Source of the DNA: Adiantum capillus-veneris
Lineage: Eukaryota > Streptophyta > Polypodiopsida > Polypodiales > Pteridaceae
Length of the DNA stretch: 64,000 nucleotides
Assembly (NCBI GenBank): GCA_014529385.2
Contig: CM043953.1
Coordinates: forward strand, 71,151,372-71,215,371
Reading direction: 5' to 3'
The notes below the pieces were generated by a model, which did no database searches, was not told where the DNA came from, and saw only the letters and a list, made by a program, of their open reading frames with translations. Shown here piece after piece: positions 32,466 to 43,375 of this stretch (its first letter is position 1; each line of letters starts with the position of its first letter). A program made the translations under genes and the position numbers.

Positions 32466-34305
32466 AAAGTTTATCTATGTTCCAATCACTTTCATGCTTT
32501 GGGGATGTTGTGGTTCACTTCTTTTTTAGTTTGGATCATTGGTTGGAAATTTATACCACTTCTTGGAAATTTTCTTAGATTTAGAGAATTTTGGCATTTT
32601 GGCAAGGGTTTTGAAGTTCAAATAGGGTTAGGTCATTCTTGGCATTTGGGACCTGATGGCATGACTGTTCCAATTTAAGGGCTCTTTGAACTAATATTGA
32701 ATTTATTGATTGGAGCTTGTAATTCTTGCTCCCTTAACTTCTTTCTCTTGAACCCACTCAAAAACCAAGCTCTCATTTTTTTTTTTCAAATGGTGGCTCA
32801 TGTAACTATCTATGGAGCTCCTTATTGAGCTTGTTAGCTCTACATAGCTCCTCTACATAGCTCTACATAACTCCTTATTCTTTACATAGCTCCTTAGCTC
32901 TACATAGCTCCTAACTTTGATCCATCATTGTGATCAATCTGTTTGAGAATTCCTCTATTTGATGATTTGGAGCTGAGGAAGGGCTTAGACCCTAGATGTC
33001 TGTTAGGTTTCATCTCCATTAATGTCTATTCAAATCCTCCAGTCTCCTTGGCAAGTTTGGACCACTTTCCACGCATTTTCTAGTATTTCTTGAGTTACCA
33101 TAAGTTTAATGGACATCTTGACTTTGCACTTTGATTAAAAACACAATTCTAGTCTGTAACACTCTGACAATGCTGAGATTTTGACAAATGAAGCACTTTT
33201 CATGACTAAAGACTGAATTTTTGCCACCATGCACAATTCCTAGCTTGTACACACACTTTGCAACCAATTCCTGGCAACTCTACATCTAGGGGTCATGGAT
33301 CGCGATCCATGTTCTGCACCCAAATTACAAAACGTCAAGGGTAGTTTCTTGGCATTTCTCCCAAGTATTGGTTCATTTTTTTTGGGATTTGGGTCAAAAT
33401 TTCATAAGTGGGTCAAAATGACCATTGGTGATTGAAATTCCAATTTCACTTGATTTCTACTTGATTTTTGGTTGTCCCAATGCCCATTTGGCACACTTCT
33501 CAAGGCAAGGTGAATATGTCTGAACAAATTTTACCGGTTCTAGCATGTTGGGGGACATAAATTGTAATCCATGTCCAACAACATTTGACAACTGTGAGCT
33601 CAGAAGTGAATAGGCACTTTCAAGGGCTTCCTTTTGCGCCAATTTTGTTTGAATTTTGAGGTGGGGGACATGGATCGCGATTCATGTTCCACTCCCTCTG
33701 GCAGCTTTGATTACATGGCCAACTTTTTCCCAATAAGGAGAACATTCTCATGAAAAGATAATTGAATTTGGAATTCAATTACCCCCCCAAATGGACTTCG
33801 ACAATTTGCACAAATCCCCGCTTTGATTTGATTGCTACAATTTTTTGTGCAAGTGTTTTGTTGTTTTGGAAATCCACAGACATTCTAGCATTAAATAGGA
33901 GAATACTTGTCAAATCTAGTGAGGAAGAGATGCATTGGGTAGCATGATGATGTGCAAGTTGTGGGTATTGAACGAATTGTTATGTGGTTTCTACTCGTGA
34001 GGTTTCATCTATGTTACGGTTTCCAAATAAAAGTTATTGAAGATGCATTGCCCGATCTTTGTGGTTGTTTTGATGAGTGTGATGGGTCACGGTTGTTGAT
34101 TTGGCTTGGCCTTGCTTTAGTTATGCACATTGAGATTGCTTTGGGAGACTTTGCAGATGTTTGTCCATTTGATTGTTTCAGTTGTTTCAGTCTCCATTGC
34201 CATGTTGGTGCTTTGATGGTTGTTGGATTTTTTGGTTGGAATTTGGGAATCCATGTGTACTTGTTTAAGCCCAAAGAAGCACCGATTGTTGTTTGGATTT
34301 CCTCC
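32466..34305. other. No gene recognised; minisatellite and palindromes
   Basis: Contains a degenerate minisatellite of agctctacatagctcct units (32813-32910) and the perfect 18-bp palindrome catggatcgcgatccatg (33295-33312), with a near copy at about 33668-33685. Open frames at 33952-34377 and antisense to it show no conserved motif. Confidence 0.35.
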
Positions 34306-34313
34306 ACTGTTAG

Positions 34314-34531
34314 CCTGGGGCGGTCACTTTTTAGAATGTGTATGATATCACGTGAGTTAACCAGAGAGGATTATTAAAAGACCAAAATGTATAAAAATGT
34401 ATACATATAGAGGGGGGTGGGGGTTTTTTAAATAGGCTCACAGTGTAAGTATAGTATGTATGTTGGGGTATTATTAATTACCTCTTGAACGCACGTGATA
34501 TAGGGGTCTTTTGATAAGTGACTACCCCGGG
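34314..34531. mobile_element. 218-bp terminal-inverted-repeat element, copy 1
   Basis: Left end CCTGGGGCGGTCACTT, reversed right end CCCGGGGTAGTCACTT. Flanked by perfect 8-bp copies of actgttag (34306-34313 and 34532-34539). Same length, orientation and near-identical sequence as 46265-46482. Non-coding MITE. The 8-bp duplication fits hAT, P or Merlin-like insertion, but the CCCGGGG start is not the usual hAT CA end, so superfamily is left open. Confidence 0.9.
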
Positions 34532-34660
34532 ACTGTTAGGGCTTATGATTCGGTGTTCTGGCTACTTGGAAGATTGGATCCATTGAGGGGGAAATTTCAT
34601 TGGAAAGCATGGACTTAGGTATCCATATTTGTTGCGGTTTGGTTACCATGATTGACTTAT

Positions 34661-35267
34661 TTACCTAGGCTTGCTTAACCTTCCCCACAAGGATGCTTGT
34701 AGATTGATGTTGTTGGATAGATGACTTTGGCTCATGTTGCTTCGCTTGTTCATACTCCTACTATAGATTCCAAATGTGATTTTTTTTGTCAAGGGCATAA
34801 CATACAATGTACCCATGAGGTTGTACTTCAGAGTGTCATCCTGCCAATCTAGCACCACTTTGTAAGTGCACATCCATGAAACTCCTAAGATGATTTCTTC
34901 ATTGAGATTCGCATTCGCCATGATGTGAAATTGATGTGGACAGTCATTACCATCAATGTTGATTGAGACATTGGCTTGTCCCAAACTAACCATTCTTCCT
35001 TTGTTAACCACCCTAAGCTTATCTTGGTCAATCCTATCATTGAGTTTATAGTTTGAGGTATGTGGAATGCCGCATAGCATTGACATGCAATCCAATATCT
35101 ACCACTGCTCTTTTGGTTGTTTTATCAACAAGTTGGACATTGATGTGTACATCCATATCTCCCAAATAAATGTGCTTGATTTGGACTATTTCAATACGAG
35201 GAGAAGGTGCTTCTATTTTTTGTAGGGAAGTTAGATTTTGTTGTTCTTTGCACTTTAAATTCCACAA
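34661..35267 (-). pseudogene. Gypsy protease (retropepsin-like) fragment
   Basis: Minus strand: KRAVVDIGLHVNAM (the D-x-G-x-x-VN site, with Ile and Leu-His where D-T/S-G-A is usual), then STYLKL, then FHIMANANLNEEIILGVSW. This is the aspartic protease that would process the polyprotein. A frame change lies near 35070, and the active-site change suggests inactivity. Confidence 0.62.
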
Positions 35268-35599
35268 CTGAGCTTCCTCCTTTGCGTTTTCTTGAATTGC
35301 TTGTGCTTTTTCTACTCTCTTTACTTCACCTCATGTATCCTCTGCAACATTTCTATTGTGAGAGGTTGATGATAATTCTTCAATCTGCAACCATTGATCC
35401 AGTTAGGCATCACCTCTCCCTCTAATGTTGCAAGTTGTGCGGCACCACTTGGTGATATGTCATTGATCACAAATGGGCCATTATCTCACCTTTTCAATTT
35501 CTTGGAGTGTTGCTTCAAGGTGTAGGCTAATACATAATTGCCCTTCTAAATCTCCTCTCTTAATTCTTGTGCAACATGTAGTGTAGGAATCAAGAATTG
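35268..35599. other. Degraded junction between protease-like and integrase-like relics
   Basis: No motif recognised. In minus orientation integrase precedes protease, so this stretch contains or borders a rearrangement. Confidence 0.3.
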
Positions 35600-36195
35600 C
35601 ACCAACAGAATGGAATTCATCTGAAAAACCAAATTGAAAGGTGTCATATTTTGTGGTGTTATCATACAAGAACTGCATTGTCATCCTGGCATCGTTCTTT
35701 TGTGTTTCTTTAGGTGCTATCCATTTGGTCAAATAATATGTGGTCACTATGATGTATTGAGCATGCATTCAAGATGCCGGTGATGAGATAGGTCGGACAA
35801 AGTCTATCCTCCATTTGGCAAAATCCCTTGCCTCCATCATCGGTCTTCATATCACATTGGTATTTTTGTTTGTTGGCAATCATCACATTGTTTGACATAG
35901 TGCCCTGCATTCATGTACAGAGTAGGTCACTAGATTCCTGCAAGAAGTATCACTTTTGTAGTTTTGTTGGCCAAAAAGTGACACCCTGTTGGTCCAACAT
36001 GTGCTTGCTCTAGAACTGGTAAGTAGTCATTCTCCACGATCCAAATTTCCAAGTTGTTGTCTATCCCTCTCCGATAAAGGCTATTTTCAATGATGATATA
36101 GTTTTTCGCTTCTCTCTAGATTGAGCATAGATTGGATCCGCTCATGTTTTTTGGCAAGACTTCTAGTTTGATATAATCCACAATGGATTTCGCCC
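35600..36195 (-). pseudogene. Gypsy integrase fragment
   Basis: Minus strand from about 36190: NYIIIENSLYRRGIDNNL and QAHVGPTGCHFLANKTTKVI, then HYVKQCDDCQQTK (HHCC zinc domain), after stops YIIVTTYYLTKWIAPKETQK (catalytic-core start; the first Asp is Tyr here) and MTMQFLYDN. Several stops and frame changes. Confidence 0.75.
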
Positions 36196-36379
36196 ACTTG
36201 GGTGCTTTCATTAGTTTGAACAGTGTAGCATGTTCGATCGACAGTGTAGCATTGGGGCAACAGCCTCCTTTACCGCAGGATAATCACGCCATTGGCTGCT
36301 TTGTTTATGGTTCGGTCATTGTCTTCATTTAGTGGCATTTTTTTTTAATATGAGATAAGTTTAAAAACATAAACAAAGT

Positions 36380-36581
36380 AGATATTTATCTAGTAACACT
36401 AAAGTTGCACTACCAATCCTTTCCTTTGCTGCCTTCATCATATCATTCATATCTTCAAGGAAATCCTTAGCATATTGAATCTTCTCCTTCTCTAGGCCTA
36501 CATCCATGCTAAAAACTATATGATGCTAAATCTAGTTGCTAAATGTTTGGAACTCTTGTAAGAAAATTCCAAAATGGATAC
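36380..36581 (-). pseudogene. Gypsy integrase tail split off by the LARD insertion
   Basis: Minus strand: LEFSYKSSKHLATRFS matches the integrase block xEFAYNSSxHxATGFSPF, and in a shifted frame DMNDMMKAAKERIGSA matches the following helical segment. The N-terminal half lies across the LARD at 44328-45830; both sides meet at GATAC. Confidence 0.6.
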
Positions 36582-37528
36582 TGTTAGAAGCGGCTAACGG
36601 CTACACCAATTATGCACCAAGTTGTGGACATGTTATGGATGTACACAATATTTACTTTTCATTGTATAGGGATTGGGCTCATTTAGGAGTTCCAAAGTTT
36701 TATGAGTATAGGCTAGAGAGCTCACTTTATCCCATAGTTGAAGGGTTTGAGGCCCAAAACTACAAAAGAGCCCTATGCTTAATGAGAGGTCATTCTTGAG
36801 TGGTCCTTTTGAGAACTCTCTCCCTAGAGGAGGTCTTGATGGCCTAGCCTTTGAGCTTAATGCCCATGCTTAGAAGGCTAGTGCTAATCACATGTAATTA
36901 GTGTAATATTCTCTTAATTAATCTAGTCTTCATTATGTTGTCAATCATGTTTCTCTACTTTCCTTCATTGTTTTGAAGTGTTGATCTTCTCTAATCTAAC
37001 TCTTACTTATGCTAAGCTTCTCCGATTAGTGGAGTCCTTATCTAACTCTCTCGATTAAGCGGAGTGGGCGTACTCGTGATTGAGGGATTAGAGTTGTCCT
37101 CTAATGGTGTGCTTGTGTGTGTAGGTTTAAGAAGCCTTGAGCTTAATTTGATTATGTGTGACTTGATTTGGACACCATGATGGGCATGGTTGGGGTGGCC
37201 AACTTGAATGCGATCTTGCGTGCTTAATCGTCAATGCATGTAATTAGAGTTGTGCTTGAGAGATTCCAAGATTAGTGTGTTTCACTTCGTTTCTTGATGT
37301 GTGTAGATGATTGCTTGATGTGTGCGATTAGCATTAGTTGATTTGGGATGATTTCTATTTGCATTGGAGGATGCACGCTCTTGAATCCTCTCAATATTTG
37401 CATTCGATGACGCTCTCGCACATTCTTTGTGTGATGCCTCCAAGCCCTAGCCGGGTCATGCTCTCTCTCTCTCTCTCCGGATTGATAGATTTGTGGGAGA
37501 TTGCCTATGCTATGGCGAGCCTCCAACA
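36582..37528 (+). repeat. 5' LTR of the LARD
   Basis: Starts TGTTAGAAGCGGC, ends CCTCCAACA. The TATA position reads ctacaaaag, while the 3' LTR has ctataaaag, so the promoter that should drive the element is mutated. Open frames shared with the 3' LTR are LTR artefacts. Confidence 0.95.
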
Positions 37529-37532
37529 TTGT

Positions 37533-38332
37533 TGTTAGGAAATAAGACGTAGCTAAATAGATAATTGAGTAGATTACTTAATGGAGAGAGACAGATTTAT
37601 ATACACGAGATTATAGAGTAGAGAGAGAGAGAGAGACAGAGTACACACGATATATGTGGTTCACCCAATGTGGGCTATGTCCACGGGAAAGCAGCCACTC
37701 AATGGCTTTAGTACTTCAAAACAAGAAGTAGTTTACAAAGGGATTATATCCTTAATGGAGCTCCCGCCTTGCTTCACTCTCACCACCTCACACTCACCTT
37801 GTTGCATCAACTTCACACTATGAAATGTGTGTAGAAATGGCCTCCTTTTATAAGCCAAAAGGGCTGCCCTCTCTTATGAGAGACAGCCATGTGTAGCTTC
37901 CCTTGTGCGAATAAGTCCAAATCGGACCCTCCAATTCGCCCATGTGTGGCCTCCCTTGTGCGAATAAGTCCAAATCGGACCCTCCAATTCGCCCATGTGT
38001 GGCCGCCCTTGAGAAGACAAGTCCGCTTTTGAATTCGGCCACCGGCCATTGACTTCCGACCACCGGCCATCGGCCATTGACTACCGGCCACCGGCCAACC
38101 GACCGATTGTTTTCCGACCACTTTCTGGCCGCCGTCCGGCCATAATATTCCTGCGAAAAAGAATATTCCGACCATAATTTAAAGTTGCCCCTGATTCTTG
38201 TCCGTGAAAATTTTGGTTTCCGGTGAGTGATTTTCCTTCACGCACGATGGCTTCTCCTCATAATGGGGGCCTTACAAATGTGCGCTTTTACAACAAAAAA
38301 TTACAAGGGTATATCAGGCTCCATACTTAACA
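37533..38332 (-). mobile_element. Solo LTR (family S), 800 bp, nested in the LARD primer site
   Basis: Ends TGTTAGGAAATA...ATACTTAACA. Flanks attgt (37528-37532) and attgg (38333-38337) form a 5-bp duplication with one mismatch. It matches, in reverse orientation, 59594-60284. The TATA-like box reads correctly on the minus strand (cttataaaagg), so its true direction is minus. No internal sequence remains, as after LTR-LTR recombination. Confidence 0.85.
37903..38008 (-). repeat. 53-bp tandem duplication within the solo LTR
   Basis: Two units (37903-37955, 37956-38008) sharing aagtccaaatcggaccctcc; the copy at 59 kb has one unit. CCGGCCA-type repeats follow at 38037-38105. Confidence 0.9.
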
Positions 38333-38334
38333 AT

Positions 38335-38352
38335 TGGCGCCGCTGCCGGGGA
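38335..38352 (+). promoter_or_regulatory. Primer binding site (tRNA-Asp type) of the LARD
   Basis: TGGCGCCGCTGCCGGGGA differs at one base from the complement of plant tRNA-Asp 3' end. It should begin one base after the 5' LTR; the 800-bp solo LTR now separates them. Confidence 0.85.
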
Positions 38353-39559
38353 CGGGTTGCCTACGCTAGTGGAGTTGAGGTTGCAAAAGATAAGAGTAAT
38401 TTGATTACCGATTTCTTGTAATTAGGTAGGATTTGATTTGTGTGTAGTGTAATTAGGTTTAATTGGATGTGTATAGAGTCATTTCACCCCAAAATTCTCT
38501 TTTGATTTTGCTAATTTTTCACTAACCTTCACTAATTTTGCATCCCATTCATGCTAATTTCGTGCTAATTGTGTTAACCTAACCACTAATTTTGATTTGG
38601 AATGTATGCTAAATCCCCTTAATTGAGGAGGATCATCACCCTTAATTGCTCTAATCTATGCCTAATCATGTGATTGAGTGTTGATTTTGGTCAATTTTGG
38701 ACCGAATCGGAGTTGCACACATATGTGTGCATGATGGAATCGTCGCGTGGAGCAAGGATTAGCTTGGATGCAATCAATTGTAAGTGGATTGACCTACTCC
38801 GTTCAATTTTTGATTGATTAAGTTGATCCTATTGAGTTGCTAAATCATTGCTAAAATTAGGTGTGTGTGCCTAAGTAATGGCCAATTATGCCTAAATTGG
38901 GGATGAATAATTGGTCTTGGTTGCCAATTGTGATGATTAAGGCCTAAATTTTGGTACATGTATGATTTATTGATTTGAGATGACTCAATTACACACAATT
39001 GAGGATGATTTAATGCACTACCGTGCATTGAAGCCAAATTGATGGGAATTTTATTGAATGTGTGCCTATGTATTGATGTAAATGAATGTGTATGGCTATG
39101 CAAACCATAAATGACAATCCTAATTGGGTTTGAATCATTTGAATTGGAGATGAGCGATTAGTTTTGCAATGATTTGTTTTGTGCCAATTTCGTCTGCATA
39201 ATTGTGGATAGCAAATATGAACCAATGAGTTGCGATGATTGATAATTCGATTGAAAATAGCCAATAAATATTGGATTGTCATTTTGTACATGTGCATATG
39301 CAATTTTTAATTGATGGAATTGGGATTAACAATTGTGCATGGAATTTTTTCGATCCAAAGTGTGCATTGGAATGGATTTTTGATATTTTTTGACTTGAGG
39401 CATCCTCATTTTCTATCATGTAATTATGTCCGTGAACTTTGATGTGAGAGTGTCCCTCCCACACGTGATCTCTTATCTCTCCCTTGATTCTAAAGAGCCT
39501 AAGAAGTTTGCCACAACGGTTATTCTCAAGCTCAAGCACGCATAATCGCCCTTAGGTCA

Positions 39560-39967
39560 TCACGAGAACTCTCTCTAAGCATGAAATATTCCAAGATTCA
39601 TTTTTAAAAAAAAGAAAAAAACAAGCAAACAAAGTTGGCTTCAACGCTGGCACCGAACACATACACCACACACACCTTTTTTGTACTACAAGACAAAACC
39701 AAGGCTCTACGTACTTTGGCGCTACCCACATCCACCCACAAGGCTCTGCCTGGCTTGTAGCGCACACGTGTACTCACATGACCTTCCTCACTGCAGCCTG
39801 GCTACCCCGTGCAGTCCATTAACGCAGCAAAGCGGATTATCTACTGTGCTTTACCTGATTTGTCGCACATGCTCGAGCAACCAGGGCCCAGTTACCTTGC
39901 TTGTCCTGTGGCCTTATTGAGCCTACCCCACCAATGTGCTTAGGCCATCAGCTTAGCTCGCAACAGG

Positions 39968-40001
<34 letters not shown>

Positions 40002-40313
40002 TGCCATTAAAATCAGGCCCGAGTTGGCACCGTAGCTTGTGACAATCCTCATTTTTTGACCCTGGTTTGCAGCTGTGCCGGGATTTATTCCACATCACAA
40101 CACACACAATATCGTTTGCAGCTTGTACTCTCCTGCAGTGATGGCATATTTGTGACACCTCAGTCGCGTCCTGCATTAACGTAACTGTCAGCAACTCACA
40201 CACACACACTTTATGGCGGGCTGCAGCCCTACACAAAAGCCGCCGGCTCACACACACACTACCCTTCCCACAGCTCGGCTGCTTCTGCAGCGCTGGCCGG
40301 CTTTGTCCAAACA

Positions 40314-40349
<36 letters not shown>

Positions 40350-40520
40350 GTTTTTTTGATACCGCCAGGCAGCCTGACTCTAACCGAACACAGGCTCGAA
40401 TCCCGCCTTGCTCACACACACCAAGCTCTACACACAGTCTCTCCAAATTCTCTCTCTTGCAGAAACTCCAAAGCCGAGCTCCCCGCATTCCCTGGTTTGT
40501 CATGTCGCCTGCACACGATA
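39560..40520. other. GC- and CA-rich island inside the LARD
   Basis: Composition departs sharply from the AT-rich surroundings, with many acacac runs, including (CA)n at 39968-39999 and 40314-40346, and scattered cacacaca motifs. No coding signal, no terminal repeats found. Could be a captured or nested segment. Confidence 0.5.
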
Positions 40521-43360
40521 CTGCCAGAGTGATAAAAAATAATAAAATGAAAATAAAATAAAAGACAAAAGCCTATTAAAAGGCTGTTCCCACTCCATTC
40601 CGCAAAGATCTCCTCGTCGGTCCAATCATTCAAAGCAAGGATGAAATTTCGAGTCAAACAATAAGGGAGTTGTCTATTGTCTGGATGCATGTCATTGCAA
40701 TAAAATTTTGATTTTGATTATTTAGTGCCTTAAAGACCTTCGTTAGCACTAAAAGACGAATTTTGAATGGATTTGTGATCTGAGAACACTAGCAGTGATG
40801 TTCTCTCTTTTGCTTTGTGTGCATGATGGATTCTTGAAACACTTCTATGCATCAATGAACTTCATTGCATAAATGAAGATTTGCTTTGCACTAGAAGGCA
40901 AGCTCATTTTGGCTTGGCATATGAGCTTCATTTCAAAAGGTGTTTTGATTAATTGCTCCTATTGTCTAATTTGAATGCAAAATCTTTGAAATTGACCTTT
41001 TTTTGAAGGGGCAACAGCATGAAATTGGGTTTTGATCATTTCAATAGATCTACGGTTCATCTCATCATACATTTTTGCTCTCTTGCTATGATTGATTTTG
41101 GTTCTTTATAAGAAAGGGATGAGGCTTTGATTGAGTGTTTGCTATGATTGTGTGGTCATTGCACCAAAATTCTTTGCTTGTGCATGCTTTGGTACTCGAT
41201 ATTCATTGGCATTTTCATGAAACGACATGACCAATTCTTTTTAAAATGCATGTGAGCTTCATGTGAGAGTTGCACTAAATCTCACATGTTGCTTGAAAAA
41301 ATAAAATCATTGGAAAGCACTAAAATGAAGCTTGTTTGATGGCCAAGAGTGAGCATTAAGCTGTTGGGGTTGTGGTTGATAGAGCATGCTTTTAGTGTTT
41401 GTATTGGATGTTCAAAAGCTAAAGAGCACTAATGATTTGAGTCTTTTGTGAAGGGATGTGGCAGGTGTGTGATTTTATGATCCAAGAAGGGGTCATCATG
41501 GCAATATTGCAAAATTTGGCTAATTAGAGCCATTCCAAATGTGTGGATTAAAGTTGTAATGCTAGCTCATAGCTTGGTCTAGAAATGCATTTTTTTCATT
41601 TGAGCTAGTGTTTAGAAAACTTTTTGAGCTTTTAAAATACAAATTTGGCTATCGAGAGCCACTCACTTTCATTTCATTAAGTTGCAGTCATCTCTAGCTC
41701 ATAGAGTATGCTCTAAAATTGTAAAATTTATTGAGCTAATTGTTAGCCAACTTTTGAAAAGCTTTGAAATGATAAATTTGGCTTTGAAGAGCCACTTCAC
41801 TTCATAAAGTTGCATTATTTTCAGCTCTTAGCTTGTTTAAATTCCATATCTCATTGAGCTAGAACTTAATCGACTTTTTGAACCATGCATGAGAGGTGGT
41901 AAAAATTGTAAAATTTGCTTGTGTAGAAGCATTTTATCTCTCATTGTTGTTGTGTATGAATAAATTTGCTACATTAGAGCGTCATGTGCATAACCAAAGG
42001 CATTTTTTTTCCCTTGGGTTTTTTCCCTTTGGCAAATTCGGGTATGCAAGACCCTAGCTTTAGGTTTTCATTAATGATTTTTGTGTGGATTTTCAATAAT
42101 TGGCTTTTGTAGCTTGTGTTTACACTTAGCTTCAAAAGGCTTCTTTTTCAAATAAAAAGATCAAGAGACTTCTCTACACAAAGGATGCTTGCTCAAGGGT
42201 GCTCAAAGAGCATGAATAGGTGTAATCCTTCCATGATTTTGCTCATTGTTCATCTCTCCATTCTATTGCTTGGTTTAAGTGAAATTTTGCTTCTAAGCCA
42301 TGGGTTTTTCATGTTAGAAAGCTAGGCATCGTAAAGTTTCAACACCCTACTTTGTGAAAATTAACTCACAAAAAATTAGGTTTTATGTATGTAAATCATA
42401 GGTAATTAGCCTTGACCTTAGGATAATGTAGGTTCATTTCTTGCTAGTCCTAGATTCATAGTGATAAGTCTTAATATTCCATTCATTTTTGTCATGACCT
42501 AGGGCTATGATTAGGCTTTAATCTTTTTTAGTCCAATTGCCACTAGTTCTCAGAAAGGAAGCAATAAAAATATGCTAAAAAATGAACCATGAAGCAAAGA
42601 AGTGTCCAAAAAAGTAGCAAAAATGCTACTAAGGTACATGAAAATAAAAATTCTATGTTATGATGTGTCTATGTGAGGCCTAGCGTCTTATTGGCACTTG
42701 GTAGGCGAGGGGAATCACCTTGGCTTGCTTGGTCAAGGCCCTAAACCGATGCCCTTGGCTGATAGGGGTTAGCCGTCGCCTTGGTAGGCTAGTAGGCTTT
42801 TGGAACACCTTCTTGAGGGTTCAAGGAGCTGAGAGTCGCACCTAGACATGCCTTGGGGTGGTAGCGTTGTGATTGTGCTTTAATTTTTCAATGAATGACT
42901 AAATCAAAACTTCCATGAGCTTCAAAAAGCTTTGACAATGTACTAATAGATTATGAGTTTTTTTTATAGCCCATAGACATGATAGACTTGAATGATTTAT
43001 TAAGATTGTTCACATAGTTTTTAGGCTAGTAGGTTTATGAACTTGCATTAGCCTAGGGTCATAATTGATTGCTTGTGTTTCATGCATAAAACTGAAATTT
43101 CAAGTGGTTTAATCTTCACAATAGTTTGAGTATTTTTTTGCTTTATGTTGTCTAGTTTTTTACTGTAATTGACCCATTTTTTAGAAGCAAAAAATCACTT
43201 TGCATGATTGTTCATTTGTGCTTTATGTTATATTCATTCTTGGTAGCCTTTGTTCTCATTACTTGTTCTTATGTTTTGCAGCTCAACATTTCTTCCTTGG
43301 ATTTGCTTTCTACCATGTCTTCGTGTCTTGCTTCACCGGCACACGAGGACGTGCGCCAAA

Positions 43361-43375
43361 TTAGGAAGGGGGGAG
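43361..43375 (+). promoter_or_regulatory. Polypurine tract of the LARD
   Basis: ttaggaaggggggag immediately before the 3' LTR TGTTAG. Confidence 0.85.

Noticed and set aside
33952-34377. 141-codon frame rich in Cys/Leu/Val
   Set aside because: The opposite strand is equally open, no motif is recognisable, and its end lies inside the 218-bp MITE.
36536-36799. 87-codon frame also present at 43204-43593
   Set aside because: Both lie in the two LTRs of the LARD; the apparent conservation is due to LTR identity, not a gene.
37813-38175. Repetitive Gly/Trp/Arg-rich frames, repeated at 59686-60009
   Set aside because: Produced by CCGGCCA and 53-bp repeats within the solo LTRs in both orientations; no codon-level conservation.
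37533-38352. Reading the 800-bp repeat and following tRNA-Asp site as the 5' LTR and primer site of its own element
   Set aside because: The flanking attgt/attgg duplication and the perfect rejoining of the 947-bp LTR with the primer site fit a nested solo LTR better; its TATA box also reads on the opposite strand.
39940-40503. Minus frames with Cys-Val repeats
   Set aside because: Direct translation of (CA)n tracts.
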